From Antarctobacter heliothermus (GTDB lineage: Bacteria > Pseudomonadota > Alphaproteobacteria > Rhodobacterales > Rhodobacteraceae), in NCBI RefSeq assembly GCF_900188425.1, contig NZ_FZON01000003.1:1-64000 (forward strand): 64,000 nucleotides of DNA, in the 5' to 3' direction. The notes beneath the pieces are model-generated. The model saw only the letters and a list, made by a program, of their open reading frames with translations, did not search any database and was not told the DNA's origin. A program made the position numbers and the translations under genes. Below, in pieces: positions 1-8,780 of the stretch (position 1 is the first letter of the stretch; each line of letters opens with the position of its first letter).

Positions 1-707
1 GTCTGATCGGCGAACCGGACCTCGATGGAGCCGGTCAGCGCGGCGATGGAGGGATCCGCCCCGTCGATGCGACCGTCCGAGCGGATGGTTTCGATCCGGT
101 CGAGATTGTTGGCATAGGTGATGTCGGCCGAGACGACGTTGCCGAGGGCCGAGCCATTGCGCGTGATAGCCCCGTTGAAATGGCCGAAGCGCTGCAATTC
201 GAGGGCGGCAGGCGTGCCTGCACTGGTGGTCGTGCCCACCGTCTCGCCCTGCGCCACCAGTCGGGCCGTTGCAGTCAGCAGACCGGATCGCTGCATTTGC
301 CAGTTGATCTGGTCGAGCACGCAGCCCGAATACATCGCAAAACGCGGCACCTCGGGCATGCCGGTCTCGATCGACATGCTGGGCAGTGTCCAGGACCCCG
401 ACTGGAACTCATGGGCCCAGGGGCCGGTCCCGGTCGTGGTCGGATCGCCAAAACCCGCCTTCAGCCAGAACCCGAAGGCCTCGGCATCAAGCGGCACGAC
501 GACATCACCGTCAGCCGTCACCGCATCCTTGATCGGCGCCAGTGGATCGCGGCCGTAGCCCAGCAATTCCGAGTTCAGCAGCGGCTGCTCCGCGCCGAGC
601 GACGTGCTCGCGAAGGGCATTTTCGTGAAACCGCCTATGGGCGGCGTTCCATAACTCGTCTCGAACGCAAGCGCCATCTGCGCCCGCGCCCCTTGGGCTC
701 GTGCCAT
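1..707 (-). CDS. Phage tail tube protein (partial)
   Basis: This minus-strand frame stays open to the left edge, so only about the first 235 residues are seen. It begins MARAQGARAQMALAFETSYG and resembles tail tube or tail proteins of lambda-like siphophages in Rhodobacteraceae, which polymerise into the tail tube. The start at 707 is preceded by a clear AAGGAGAA ribosome site. It directly follows the tail terminator gene, the usual position. The tail tube call rests on its general look and on synteny; another tail structural protein is possible. Confidence 0.7.
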   Translation of the reverse strand, partial: MARAQGARAQMALAFETSYGTPPIGGFTKMPFASTSLGAEQPLLNSELLGYGRDPLAPIKDAVTADGDVVVPLDAEAFGFWLKAGFGDPTTTGTGPWAHEFQSGSWTLPSMSIETGMPEVPRFAMYSGCVLDQINWQMQRSGLLTATARLVAQGETVGTTTSAGTPAALELQRFGHFNGAITRNGSALGNVVSADITYANNLDRIETIRSDGRIDGADPSIAALTGSIEVRFADQ

Positions 708-731
708 CGTGTTCTCCTTGGATTGTCGGGA

Positions 732-1151
732 TCAGGCCAGCGGATCGGCCATGGAATAGTACAGCATCACCGGAATGACGGCGGCCTTCAGGCTGGCCGC
801 GCCCTCGACAGGCAAATCGACCGGGCGCGGCGCTTCTGCCTCGACCCAGTCGCAAAGGCCGCCCAGCGTTCGGTCGGCGGCAATCGCCGCGCCGATGCTT
901 GCGGTCAGCGTGTCGAAGACCGCGTCACGGTCCGTGCCCTGCGCGACCGCCTCGATCTCGGCACGGTGCTGGTAGTGGTATCGTAACGGGGACAGAGTCA
1001 CCTCGGGCTCGCCAGGTTCGCCATCGCGCAAAATCAGCAGCCCATCGGCTGGCACGCGCTCGGGCAGCACCTCGCCGCGCAAAGCGGTGGAGGGCAGAGC
1101 CAAGAGCCGCGCATTCAGCGCGGCGAGGATGGTTTCGCGAGAGGTGGGCAT
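732..1151 (-). CDS. Phage tail terminator/completion-like protein
   Basis: A 139-aa protein without signal peptide or membrane segment. Its position between head-tail joining genes and the tail tube matches the tail terminator (gpU-like) that stops tube growth and joins the tail to the head. Homologues in rhodobacterial prophages are often labelled acyl-CoA transferase, which I consider an error because no CoA-transferase motif is visible. The ribosome site is weak. The plus-strand GTPase-like gene separates it from the DUF6441 gene it would normally follow. The function is inferred from position. Confidence 0.55.
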   Translation of the reverse strand: MPTSRETILAALNARLLALPSTALRGEVLPERVPADGLLILRDGEPGEPEVTLSPLRYHYQHRAEIEAVAQGTDRDAVFDTLTASIGAAIAADRTLGGLCDWVEAEAPRPVDLPVEGAASLKAAVIPVMLYYSMADPLA

Positions 1152-1171
1152 AAAACTGGATGCGCTCCCAT

Positions 1172-1249
1172 GTTGTTCTTCGTTGTTCCGAATCGGATTG
1201 ACGTGCTTCTAGATCGGCCGTAGAAAGGCTTGGTACAACGGAGAACAAC
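1172..1249 (+). promoter_or_regulatory. Promoter framed by an 18-bp inverted repeat, upstream of the GTPase-like moron
   Basis: The left arm at 1172-1189 (GTTGTTCTTCGTTGTTCC) matches the reverse complement of the right arm at 1232-1249 in 16 of 18 positions. Between them sits a sigma-70-like promoter: TTGACG at 1198-1203, 17 bases, then TAGAAA at 1221-1226. Within the left arm GTTGTTC repeats with a 10-base period. The right arm overlaps the ribosome site of the gene at 1253. The arrangement suggests operator control of an autonomous cargo gene. Confidence 0.5.
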
Positions 1250-1252
1250 GTC

Positions 1253-3532
1253 ATGTCTGATCGCAAATTTACGGCATCCAAGTCAAGATCGAACCGTCCC
1301 GGTTGGAGCGTCACATTCCGACATCCGGCTCGCACGGACAGTCGCGGCGAATGGGGCCTCAAGATTAGGAAGGGTCTCGGGACCTCAGACGATGCTGCGG
1401 CCGATCTCCTTGTTGGGCAGTTGAACGGACTTCTTCAGGATGAATCCTGGTGGAGCGGTGATCGCCGCAAGGACGCAGAATTCCGTTTCGATTCAGTCGT
1501 GGTTTCGGCATTTTTCGACGGTATCGAAGTAGTTGCTCACGACGCCGAAGGAAGGCGATCTGATGTAATCCCTTTGCCTTCTGTCGATGATGGCTATGGC
1601 ACTATTCTATTTTTGGGGACCACCGGGGCAGGAAAAACGACCTTGCTACGCCATATCATCGGATCAGATCCCGAAAAGGATCGGTTTCCATCCACATCAA
1701 CGGCCAAAACAACAACTGCTGACATCGAAATAGTCGCCTCTCCCGGGGAATTCGCCGCTGCAGTGACTTTCATGCCCGAGCATGAGGTTCGCGCTCATGT
1801 CGATGAATGCATAGAAGAAGCTTGCTTAGAAGCGATTCAGGGCAAGCCGGATCCCAAGATCGCCGCTGCGTTACTGGAGCATCGCGAACAGCGCTTTCGT
1901 CTGTCGTATATTCTCGGCGCTTGGAAGACCTCTGTCGAAAGTGATGATGATGATTTCTCCTTTGAAGACGACGGAACACCCGAGGCGGCGATAGATGACG
2001 ACGAAACAGTTTCGTCAGAGGAAATCGAGCATCAGCACGCTTGCCTTAATAGTTTGGTCTCGGCGATTAAGGAACTGAGCCAAGACACAGGTTCATCATT
2101 TGAAGCGACCCTCGGCAAACTCAAGGATCAGAAGACAGCTGATGATCGCGCTACTTGGCTTGAGCTTTTTGGCGTCGAGGCATTCCGAAATCCAAAGTTC
2201 TCTAGCGTTGCTCTCGATATCATGGATGAAGTGACAGATCGCTTCGCCCGCATTGATGTCGGCAACACAGAGCGCTCCGCGACCGACTGGCCGATCATCT
2301 GGACGTTTGGTAGCCCGGATCGTGACGAATTTCTCTCCGCCGTACGCTGGTTTTCCAGCAACCACCACAAGCAGTTCGGTCGCTTGCTGACGCCATTGGT
2401 GGACGGCATCCGTGTCCAAGGGCCCCTCTATCCAGATCTTGGTGGCGACACCGCCGAGCTAAAGCTTGTCCTTCTGGATGGTCAAGGACTTGGGCATACT
2501 GCGAGCAGCGTTTCGTCCGTGTCGACGCGCGTAACCAATAAGTTCTCGAAAGTAAACATGATTCTGCTGGTCGACAACGCGCAGCAGCCAATGCAGGCGG
2601 CACCATTGGCATTGTTACGTGCTGTCGGGAGTTCTGGCTTTTCCGACAAACTGGCGATTGCGTTCACGCACTTCGATCAGGTCAAGGGTGCCAACTTGGG
2701 CTCATTTGACCAGAAGCGGGATCACGTTCTCAGCTCAGTAGGAAACGCGGTAGCAAACCTACGAGACATCGTTGGTGCTGGCGTGGCAGGTGCCATCGAA
2801 CGCCAGGTAGACGCAAATTCCATTTTCTTAGGCGGCTTGGACAAACCGACTTCCAAGCTGCCTGGTGGCTTCAAGCGACAACTGGAACAACTGATCGAGA
2901 TGATGCAGGCAGCTTCATCCCCCAACGGCGAGACAGACTGTAGCCCAATCTACGATCTCAAAGGGTTGGAAATCGCGATGCATGACGCGATTGATGCGTT
3001 TCGCGATCCTTGGCGCGCGAAACTTGGTCTTGCTTATCATGACGGCATATCCAAGGAGCACTGGACCCGTATCAAAGCACTCAGCCGCCGACTTGCATCC
3101 CGATGGGCCGACGAATACGACGATCTTACCCCCGTAGCTGACCTCCTCGCGAGACTTCAGGAGGAGGCTTCGAAGTGGTTGGAACGTCCATCTGGATGGA
3201 CCCGCCTGCCTTTGGACGACGAAGAACGTGAACTAGCACTTGACCGCATCAGAAGGGCCGTGTTCGGACGACTCTACGATCTGACAAAGAGCCGCCTGAC
3301 AGATGACCAAGTTGCGGGCTGGCGGGACGCTTTTGACTATAGTGGGTGGGGATCCGCGACACTTCGTGCCCGTGCCATTGAGACAATCCATGAAAACGCA
3401 GCCCCAAGAATTAGTGCCGCAATGAACGCTGATGCACGGCTTTTCTTAAACCGTTTGCACGAAATACTGCAGGAAGCCATCACCGATGCGGGTGGTCAAA
3501 TCTCTGCAGCCTCTGCTCAACGCGTTCAGTGA
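1253..3532 (+). CDS. Large GTPase-like P-loop protein, prophage cargo (moron)
   Basis: A 759-aa protein of no family I can name. Visible are a Walker A motif GTTGAGKT at residues 122-129, a threonine-rich G2-like stretch around 147-155, a DxxG-type DGQG at 408-411 after a hydrophobic strand, and a THFD (NKxD-like) at 471-474. This order is that of a dynamin-like or septin-like GTPase with about 250 residues inserted between G2 and G3, including an acidic run near 229-250. The C-terminal third looks helical. It lies opposite to the surrounding late genes, is less GC-rich than they are and has its own promoter. I infer a cargo role such as defence or superinfection exclusion; this is not shown. 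Confidence 0.6.
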   Translation: MSDRKFTASKSRSNRPGWSVTFRHPARTDSRGEWGLKIRKGLGTSDDAAADLLVGQLNGLLQDESWWSGDRRKDAEFRFDSVVVSAFFDGIEVVAHDAEGRRSDVIPLPSVDDGYGTILFLGTTGAGKTTLLRHIIGSDPEKDRFPSTSTAKTTTADIEIVASPGEFAAAVTFMPEHEVRAHVDECIEEACLEAIQGKPDPKIAAALLEHREQRFRLSYILGAWKTSVESDDDDFSFEDDGTPEAAIDDDETVSSEEIEHQHACLNSLVSAIKELSQDTGSSFEATLGKLKDQKTADDRATWLELFGVEAFRNPKFSSVALDIMDEVTDRFARIDVGNTERSATDWPIIWTFGSPDRDEFLSAVRWFSSNHHKQFGRLLTPLVDGIRVQGPLYPDLGGDTAELKLVLLDGQGLGHTASSVSSVSTRVTNKFSKVNMILLVDNAQQPMQAAPLALLRAVGSSGFSDKLAIAFTHFDQVKGANLGSFDQKRDHVLSSVGNAVANLRDIVGAGVAGAIERQVDANSIFLGGLDKPTSKLPGGFKRQLEQLIEMMQAASSPNGETDCSPIYDLKGLEIAMHDAIDAFRDPWRAKLGLAYHDGISKEHWTRIKALSRRLASRWADEYDDLTPVADLLARLQEEASKWLERPSGWTRLPLDDEERELALDRIRRAVFGRLYDLTKSRLTDDQVAGWRDAFDYSGWGSATLRARAIETIHENAAPRISAAMNADARLFLNRLHEILQEAITDAGGQISAASAQRVQ

Positions 3533-3563
3533 GGTAAGCCGCAATACCTGCCGTGACGGGCGG

Positions 3564-4193
3564 CTAGATCCGCCCGTCCACCCAATTCGCCACGATCAGC
3601 CCCGGCACGCCATCCAACGCCCGGTCCGCATCCTGCGCGAGGTTCAGTCGCTTCGGCAGCTTGACCTGCGGCACCAGCAGGAAGATCGGCGCGGTGACCT
3701 TGCCTCGGCCGGTCTTTGAACGTGACACCACCGCCTGACCCTTGGTATTCAGCCGTCCCTCCGCCACAAGCAGGCTCGGACCCGTTCGGCGATAGACGAA
3801 GCGCAGGCGCAGACCGCGGCGTCGTTCCCATTCGCCGGGGGTGATACGGCCACCGCGTGTGGATTTGCCTGCGGCGGGCAGCGGGATCGCCAGCCAGAAG
3901 CCGTCCTTCGAGCGGATCAGCGGGCCGGTGTCATGCGCCCCAACGATGACCGGGGCCTTGGACCAGACCAGCGCAGCCGCATCAAGGCTTTCGCCCGACC
4001 GCGGGAAATTCTGGCTTCGGATTGAGTTGGCGAGCCGCCGTCCGAGCCCCGCGCCAGTAATCTGCGTGCGCCAGGCAGTCTTGAGCCCGGTCCCGGCCTC
4101 GCGCATGGCGGCTGTCACCGCGTGTTCGCCCGCTGCGACCTCGGCTGCCATCATCGCCACGATATCCGGATCGATGTCGAGCTTCAGTTTCAC
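3564..4193 (-). CDS. DUF6441 family phage protein
   Basis: A 209-aa protein starting MKLKLDIDPDIVAMMAAEV, matching my recollection of DUF6441, a family in lambda-like prophages of Rhodobacterales. It sits between the head-tail joining protein and the tail genes, so a neck or tail-completion role (HK97 gp10-like) is plausible. The start codon is GTG at 4193 and overlaps the stop of the preceding gene as GTGA, indicating translational coupling. No catalytic motif is visible. The family call is fairly firm; the function comes from position. Confidence 0.65.
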   Translation of the reverse strand: MKLKLDIDPDIVAMMAAEVAAGEHAVTAAMREAGTGLKTAWRTQITGAGLGRRLANSIRSQNFPRSGESLDAAALVWSKAPVIVGAHDTGPLIRSKDGFWLAIPLPAAGKSTRGGRITPGEWERRRGLRLRFVYRRTGPSLLVAEGRLNTKGQAVVSRSKTGRGKVTAPIFLLVPQVKLPKRLNLAQDADRALDGVPGLIVANWVDGRI

Positions 4194-4501
4194 GCGGGCC
4201 TCAAGTCCACGGTCCAGACCAATCGTTCCCGGTCACGAACGGGCTCGCCCTGAATGAGGAAGGCTTCGCCGTCGATCTCGATGCGGTCGCCAGGCCGCGG
4301 GGCTGGAACCTCCGCGACGCGTAGGTCTATCCGGGTCGTTTCCGACCAAAGGCGGGCATCGCCAAAGTCGGTGATCGCATCAGCCTGCCGCGAGACGACG
4401 CGCACCAGCATGGGCGCGCCGCCGTCGGAGGTGTAGATCGCCTCGCGCCCGATGTTCGGGTCGGCGAACAGCAAGTCGACGGCGGCGTCGAAGGCAGACA
4501 T
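4190..4501 (-). CDS. Head-tail joining protein (gpFII-like)
   Basis: A 103-aa protein whose ATG at 4501 overlaps the capsid gene stop (ATGA). A GTG one codon upstream is a less likely start. The C-terminal half has the beta-rich pattern PRPGDRIEIDGEAFLIQGEP typical of small head-tail connectors that close the portal after DNA packaging. Its place between the major capsid gene and tail completion genes agrees with this. No close family is recognised by motif, so the call is structural and positional. Confidence 0.6.
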   Translation of the reverse strand: MSAFDAAVDLLFADPNIGREAIYTSDGGAPMLVRVVSRQADAITDFGDARLWSETTRIDLRVAEVPAPRPGDRIEIDGEAFLIQGEPVRDRERLVWTVDLRPA

Positions 4502-5514
4502 CACGTCCGCCTTGCCGAGCGCAGCACTTGTGGGCGAGTGCAGATCGGCAGCGGGTTCGACTCGATCTCAAGGCGGATCCATTCGTCACGATCCCGGTCG
4601 GGGATCATCCGCGCGTAAAGCGACTGACCCAAAGTGTTCACCGTCTCGAAGGTATCGGCGGGGGCGTGGTAGATTTCGAACAGCCCATCGACCGCCTCGG
4701 GATAGAACACCGCCTTGTCCGTCGCGACGCCAAAGCCCGCGCCACCTCGGTAACGGCGGAAGGTGATGCCGCCGAAGCTGACCTCGTCGGCGACACGCGA
4801 GCGCAGATCGGCGGCGGCCGCAGTGTTGAGGTAGGTCTCACGCACCTCCTTGTGCGCCACCAGATCGGCAAAGAAGGCCGAGCCGCATTCCGCACGCAGC
4901 GCGATGGCGCCAGTGGCGAGCCCGCCCATTGTCTCCTCGACGCTTTCGATCAGCGCCTGGCAACGTTTGCGCAGCGCACCCGAGGCGGGGGTGGCGTTAT
5001 CGAGGTCAAAGTCCACCTCGGTGGCCGGGGAGATGCCAAATTCGGTGAAGTAGTTCACCACGGTGGCCCCATCGCGCGGGTCCTTCACCAACCCTTGGAT
5101 ACCGTTGAACAGGTGATACTCGAAGGTGGTCTCCGCATCGTTGCGCAGACGGCCCAGCTTGCGGGCGACTTCGGCTTGGACCTGCTGGGTGGCGGACTCG
5201 GTGCCAAAATCGCGCACCTGCTGGATTTCAGAGGCCCAGATCACGTCCTGCTTCTTGAACTGGCGGCAGACGAAGGCCCGCACATCGCGGCGTTCGGGGA
5301 TCTGCTGATCATAGGCCGAGCCGCGTTCCGAGAACGGGATCAGCGACAGCGTGCCGTCCCGGCTCTCGATCACGACGGTGCGCGAGCGGACGCCTCGCGC
5401 ACCGAACAGACCCGACCCAGACAGGGTCGCGGGTTTGTAGGGAATGTTTTCCAGCGCGCGGGTGAGTTCAATGATGGTGAAGGCATCGCCTTCGAAGATG
5501 TCCATAGTGGCCAT
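4501..5514 (-). CDS. Phage major capsid protein (lambda gpE type)
   Basis: A 337-aa protein starting MATMDIFEGDAFTIIELTRA, of the length and sequence character of the gpE-type (Phage_cap_E) major capsid family. It forms the icosahedral shell. Typical parts are the N-terminal ALENIPYKP segment, the central RNDAETTFEYHLFNGIQG region and the conserved C-terminal stretch VNTLGQSLYARMIPDRDRDEWI. It lies directly downstream of the decoration protein and overlaps the joining protein, as in lambda-like head operons. The protein appears intact. Confidence 0.9.
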   Translation of the reverse strand: MATMDIFEGDAFTIIELTRALENIPYKPATLSGSGLFGARGVRSRTVVIESRDGTLSLIPFSERGSAYDQQIPERRDVRAFVCRQFKKQDVIWASEIQQVRDFGTESATQQVQAEVARKLGRLRNDAETTFEYHLFNGIQGLVKDPRDGATVVNYFTEFGISPATEVDFDLDNATPASGALRKRCQALIESVEETMGGLATGAIALRAECGSAFFADLVAHKEVRETYLNTAAAADLRSRVADEVSFGGITFRRYRGGAGFGVATDKAVFYPEAVDGLFEIYHAPADTFETVNTLGQSLYARMIPDRDRDEWIRLEIESNPLPICTRPQVLRSARRT

Positions 5515-5538
5515 GGGAATGCCTCCTGAGAATGTGGA

Positions 5539-5904
5539 TCAGCGGACGAGGATGTCGGCGGCGAGTAGCGCTGTGTAAGCAGCAGCGATTTCGCCCTCGC
5601 TGGGCGTACCTGCGAAGACGAGGTCGTGGCGGTTGACGATGGCCGGGCCCCGGACCAACGCGACGGCTGGCGCATCGCCACCAGCTGCGTCGGCCTTGCC
5701 CCAGAGCACCGCCACGGCGGTTTCTGTCCCATCGACGGCGGCGGGATCATGGGCGGCGTATTTACCAGACGCGGTGATCTTGCCCAGCACTGTGCCCGGA
5801 TCGAGCGTGCCAGACGCAACGGTGACGGCTTCGCGGGTGTAGTCGCGGAAGGCTTCCCAGACGAGGAAGCCTCCGGGATGCGTGGTCTCGGTGAGCGTGG
5901 TCAT
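5539..5904 (-). CDS. Head decoration protein (gpD-like)
   Basis: A 121-aa protein located between the protease and the major capsid gene, the fixed position of lambda gpD. It carries the family pattern SGTLDPGTVLGKITASGKY and a late segment reading ALVRGPAIVNRHDLVF. Decoration proteins bind as trimers on the expanded capsid and stabilise it after packaging. Length and order fit well. There is no signal peptide or membrane segment. Confidence 0.85.
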   Translation of the reverse strand: MTTLTETTHPGGFLVWEAFRDYTREAVTVASGTLDPGTVLGKITASGKYAAHDPAAVDGTETAVAVLWGKADAAGGDAPAVALVRGPAIVNRHDLVFAGTPSEGEIAAAYTALLAADILVR

Positions 5905-5908
5905 GGGA

Positions 5909-6991
5909 TTACCCTTTCAATTTGAAGGTGCGGGCGACGATCTCGCCCCAGGGGCGCGCGGAAGAGCTGCGGCCCGGTTGCGGGTGATGGGCGGCAATCT
6001 CGGGGTCTGCCTCGGCCTTTGCGGCCAGCAACGCTGTGCGCACCTCGTCGAGGTCGGCGTCCTGTTCGAGGAAGCGCCCGGCCATCTGTGGCTGGCCTGC
6101 AAGGCGGCAAAGATCGACGACAGCGCGGGCTTGGGCCATGGCTGAAGCGCGGATGGCGCTGGCATCCGAAGCAGTGTTGGCGGCTGCAACAGTGCTTGGG
6201 CTTTTGTCATCCGAGGGGACGCTGCCGTTAGAAACTCCCTTCTGTGGCGTCGCTGACTCGTCGACGGGAGCGCCCGGATCAACGTTCCCGACGGGAACCT
6301 TGGTCGCTTGGTCGGGCACAGGTGGCGGATCATCACGCCCCGCAACGTCATTGTCGTCTGCAGCAATGTCGGCCTCAGGTGCCGCACTTTCTGCCGTCAC
6401 AACTTCAACCAGTTCGGGTGGCGCATTGCGGAACCGGCCAATGTCGAAGCTGGCGGCAATGCGCACGGGTTCTGACAGGCGGGTGGCCAAGCCTGCATCG
6501 AGCGCGTCTTGCGCATCAAACCAGGTCTCAGCCGTCAGCAGCGCCGCGATCTCCGACTCCGACTTGCCGGATTTTGCGGCATAGCCTCGCGTCATGCTGG
6601 CTGCGATCTTGTCCAGGGTGCCGGCCATGTCCCGCATGTCCGCCGCCGTGCCCATGACGATGCCACTCGGGTCGTGGATCATCAGAAAAGCGTTTTCCGG
6701 CATCACGATCTCATCGCCGGCCATGGCGATATAGCTCGCAGCCGAGGCAGCGATCCCGTCAATCCAGACGGTGACAGTGCCGGCATGACGGATCAGCGCA
6801 TTGTAAATCGCCACCGCATCGAAGACCGACCCGCCCGGGCTGTTGAGGCGCAAATCGATGGGGGCGTCATTCGGCAGCGCACCCAGCTCGGCCAGAAATC
6901 CCTTGGCACTGATGCCATAGGCACCGATTTCGTCATAGATCAGCACTTCCGCTCCCGAAGCCTGGGCGCGGATCCTGTACCAAGTGTTCAT
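5909..6991 (-). CDS. ClpP-like head maturation protease
   Basis: A 360-aa protein whose N-terminal 190 residues form a ClpP/S49-type serine protease. The segment LRLNSPGGSVFDAV is followed by the nucleophile region GIAASAAS and the histidine motif MIHDPS, with an Asp-rich TWFDAQDALDAGL later. Such proteases process the prohead and scaffold during assembly. The C-terminal half is Ala/Pro/Asp-rich and may act as scaffold. The start at 6991 has an AGGAG site; the frame is open upstream into the portal gene but lacks a better start. Confidence 0.87.
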   Translation of the reverse strand: MNTWYRIRAQASGAEVLIYDEIGAYGISAKGFLAELGALPNDAPIDLRLNSPGGSVFDAVAIYNALIRHAGTVTVWIDGIAASAASYIAMAGDEIVMPENAFLMIHDPSGIVMGTAADMRDMAGTLDKIAASMTRGYAAKSGKSESEIAALLTAETWFDAQDALDAGLATRLSEPVRIAASFDIGRFRNAPPELVEVVTAESAAPEADIAADDNDVAGRDDPPPVPDQATKVPVGNVDPGAPVDESATPQKGVSNGSVPSDDKSPSTVAAANTASDASAIRASAMAQARAVVDLCRLAGQPQMAGRFLEQDADLDEVRTALLAAKAEADPEIAAHHPQPGRSSSARPWGEIVARTFKLKG

Positions 6992-6995
6992 GGTG

Positions 6996-8495
6996 TTACT
7001 CCTGTTGCGATTGAGCGGCGGCCCCGTCGCCTTCGCCATCTGTTTCCGGCGTCCGGGTCGGTGTGGCCCGCGCGCCCTGTGTCTCGCCGGGACTGGTGCG
7101 GTAGCTGAGACCCAAATCGGCGACGCGTTTGGCATCGGCCGCGTTCTCGCGGTCAACTTCCTCAACGTCGTAGCCGGTGGCCTCGACGACCTTCCGGCGC
7201 GAGGTGATCCCTGCCTCCATCGCCAGCACTTGGGCCTGGATGTCCTTCAGCGGATCGACCCAGTCCCAGCGCGGTGGGATCCACTGAACCGGCCGCGCCG
7301 CGATGGGGTCCGAGATATCCAGCGCGCCCGACAACACGGCTGTCTCCAGCCAGCGCCGCCAGATCGGACGACACAGCTGGTGGGCCATCACCCCATGTTG
7401 CAACTGGCCAATGCGGCGGCGGAACTCCACGAGTTCGGCCCGCAGGCTCGAATAGTTCGCCTGCCGCACATCCCCGGTGACCAGATGATAGGGCAGACCA
7501 ACCGAGGCCGCGATCGAGAGCAGCGTCCGGTATTGGAACGCCTCGTAGCCGCCACCCACGTCGGCGGGGCTGGAGAACTTTACGTCCTCGCCCGGCAGCA
7601 GAACCTGCATCGTGCCCGGCTCAAGGCTGGCGATTGCCGCCCCGTCCAGATCGGCCTCACTCTCACCCATCATCGGGTCTTCCGGCGCGGTCTTGGTGAT
7701 GAACCCCGCGAACATCGCCGCGGTCTTCTTCCGGTCCAGTTCCGCGTCATCGTACTGGTCCAGCAGGAACAGCCGCACCATGGCGGGCGCCACATGCGGC
7801 AGGCCCCTAATCTGGCCCGCGTCAATGGGGCGGTAGATGTGAAGCACATCCTCGGCGGGCACGCGCACCGTTTCCGGGATCACCGCCCCCTGATCGGTGC
7901 TGTCGCCCGGATGGCGGCGGCGGAAGTGATAGGCCACGCGCCGTCCAATGCCGTCAAACTCGATTCCGCAGCGGATGCGATTGCCGTTGCCTGCAGCCTC
8001 CGCCTTCTCGAAGGGCAGCATCTCCGACTGAAGCAATTGCAACTGCATTGGCACCAGCAAGCCGTCCTCCGCGCGCCGTGGCCGCAGCCGCACGAAGCAT
8101 TCGCCCGCCACGAACATCTCCCGCGCCACCATAGCCTGCAGGCCATAGAAATCGGTCAACCCGTCTGCGTCGGCCTCATCGGTCCAGGCGAGCCAGAGTT
8201 GCTGGACCCGATCCCGTATCGCGGCATCCCCGATCAGCGACGAGGGCTTGATCCCATCGCCAACAAGGTTTGCAGCGAAAGCCTCGCAGGCATTGGCGGC
8301 GTAGCCGTTGGTGACCACCAGTTCCCGCGATCGTGCCAGGAGACGCGGGCCGCCCGAGGCGACCAAGGCGTTGATATTCTCGAGCGGCGGGTTCCAGCCG
8401 CGAAGCCGACGTTTGGACATCGCGCCTTCAAGCCGCGCTGACACAGCGGCAGGATCGCCAGAGGGACGGCGACGGAAACGGTCGAACAGGCCCAT
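6996..8495 (-). CDS. Phage portal protein (lambda family)
   Basis: A 499-aa portal protein with the expected length. It starts MGLFDRFRRRPSGD and contains the conserved block VTNGYAANACEAFAANLVGDGIKPSS and a C-terminal region ending in a charged tail. Portals form the dodecameric ring through which DNA is packaged and ejected. The gene lies 3 bases from the gpW gene and 4 bases before the protease, in canonical order. A long plus-strand frame through it is a shadow. Confidence 0.9.
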   Translation of the reverse strand: MGLFDRFRRRPSGDPAAVSARLEGAMSKRRLRGWNPPLENINALVASGGPRLLARSRELVVTNGYAANACEAFAANLVGDGIKPSSLIGDAAIRDRVQQLWLAWTDEADADGLTDFYGLQAMVAREMFVAGECFVRLRPRRAEDGLLVPMQLQLLQSEMLPFEKAEAAGNGNRIRCGIEFDGIGRRVAYHFRRRHPGDSTDQGAVIPETVRVPAEDVLHIYRPIDAGQIRGLPHVAPAMVRLFLLDQYDDAELDRKKTAAMFAGFITKTAPEDPMMGESEADLDGAAIASLEPGTMQVLLPGEDVKFSSPADVGGGYEAFQYRTLLSIAASVGLPYHLVTGDVRQANYSSLRAELVEFRRRIGQLQHGVMAHQLCRPIWRRWLETAVLSGALDISDPIAARPVQWIPPRWDWVDPLKDIQAQVLAMEAGITSRRKVVEATGYDVEEVDRENAADAKRVADLGLSYRTSPGETQGARATPTRTPETDGEGDGAAAQSQQE

Positions 8496-8498
8496 AGA

Positions 8499-8714
8499 TT
8501 ACAGCCCTTTCGCTGTCGTCACGCGGACCTGCCGCACGATCCGTCGTCCCTCGGCGGCCGCGATCTCACGGTCGAGCGCCTCGATAGCCCGGTCGATTTC
8601 CGCCACACTGCGGTAGTCCACCGTCTTGCCGTCATAACTGACGCGCGCCACGCCAGACGATCGCTGCGTAGAAAGAGCCTCGCGGCGGGCGCGAAGGTCA
8701 GTGATCGTCGGCAT
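8499..8714 (-). CDS. Head-tail joining protein gpW-like
   Basis: A 71-aa protein starting MPTITDLRARREALSTQRSS. The length, the DLRARREAL start and the SVAEIDRAIEALDREI segment fit the gpW family, which completes the head after packaging and prepares it for tail joining. I choose the ATG at 8714, preceded by AAAGGT, over a longer open frame that would run into the divergent DUF1186 region. In lambda, gpW lies between terminase and portal; here the DUF1186 cargo gene intervenes. Confidence 0.75.
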   Translation of the reverse strand: MPTITDLRARREALSTQRSSGVARVSYDGKTVDYRSVAEIDRAIEALDREIAAAEGRRIVRQVRVTTAKGL

Positions 8715-8731
8715 CTGTATTGACCTTTCTG

Positions 8732-8745
8732 TGAAACCCGTTTCA
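8732..8745. promoter_or_regulatory. 14-bp palindrome in the DUF1186 cargo gene leader
   Basis: TGAAACCCGTTTCA is a perfect palindrome in the 66-base gap between the gpW and DUF1186 starts. It is close enough to the divergent starts to act as an operator for the plus-strand gene, the minus-strand gpW gene, or both. No convincing -10/-35 pair was found beside it. Confidence 0.3.
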
Positions 8746-8780
8746 ACGTTTCCAACGTGCGACCAGTCGAAAGAGAAACC

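Noticed and set aside
6984-8441. Long plus-strand open frame (485 codons) opposite the portal gene
   Set aside because: It is a GC-rich antisense shadow of an obvious portal gene, with no ribosome site and no recognisable domain.
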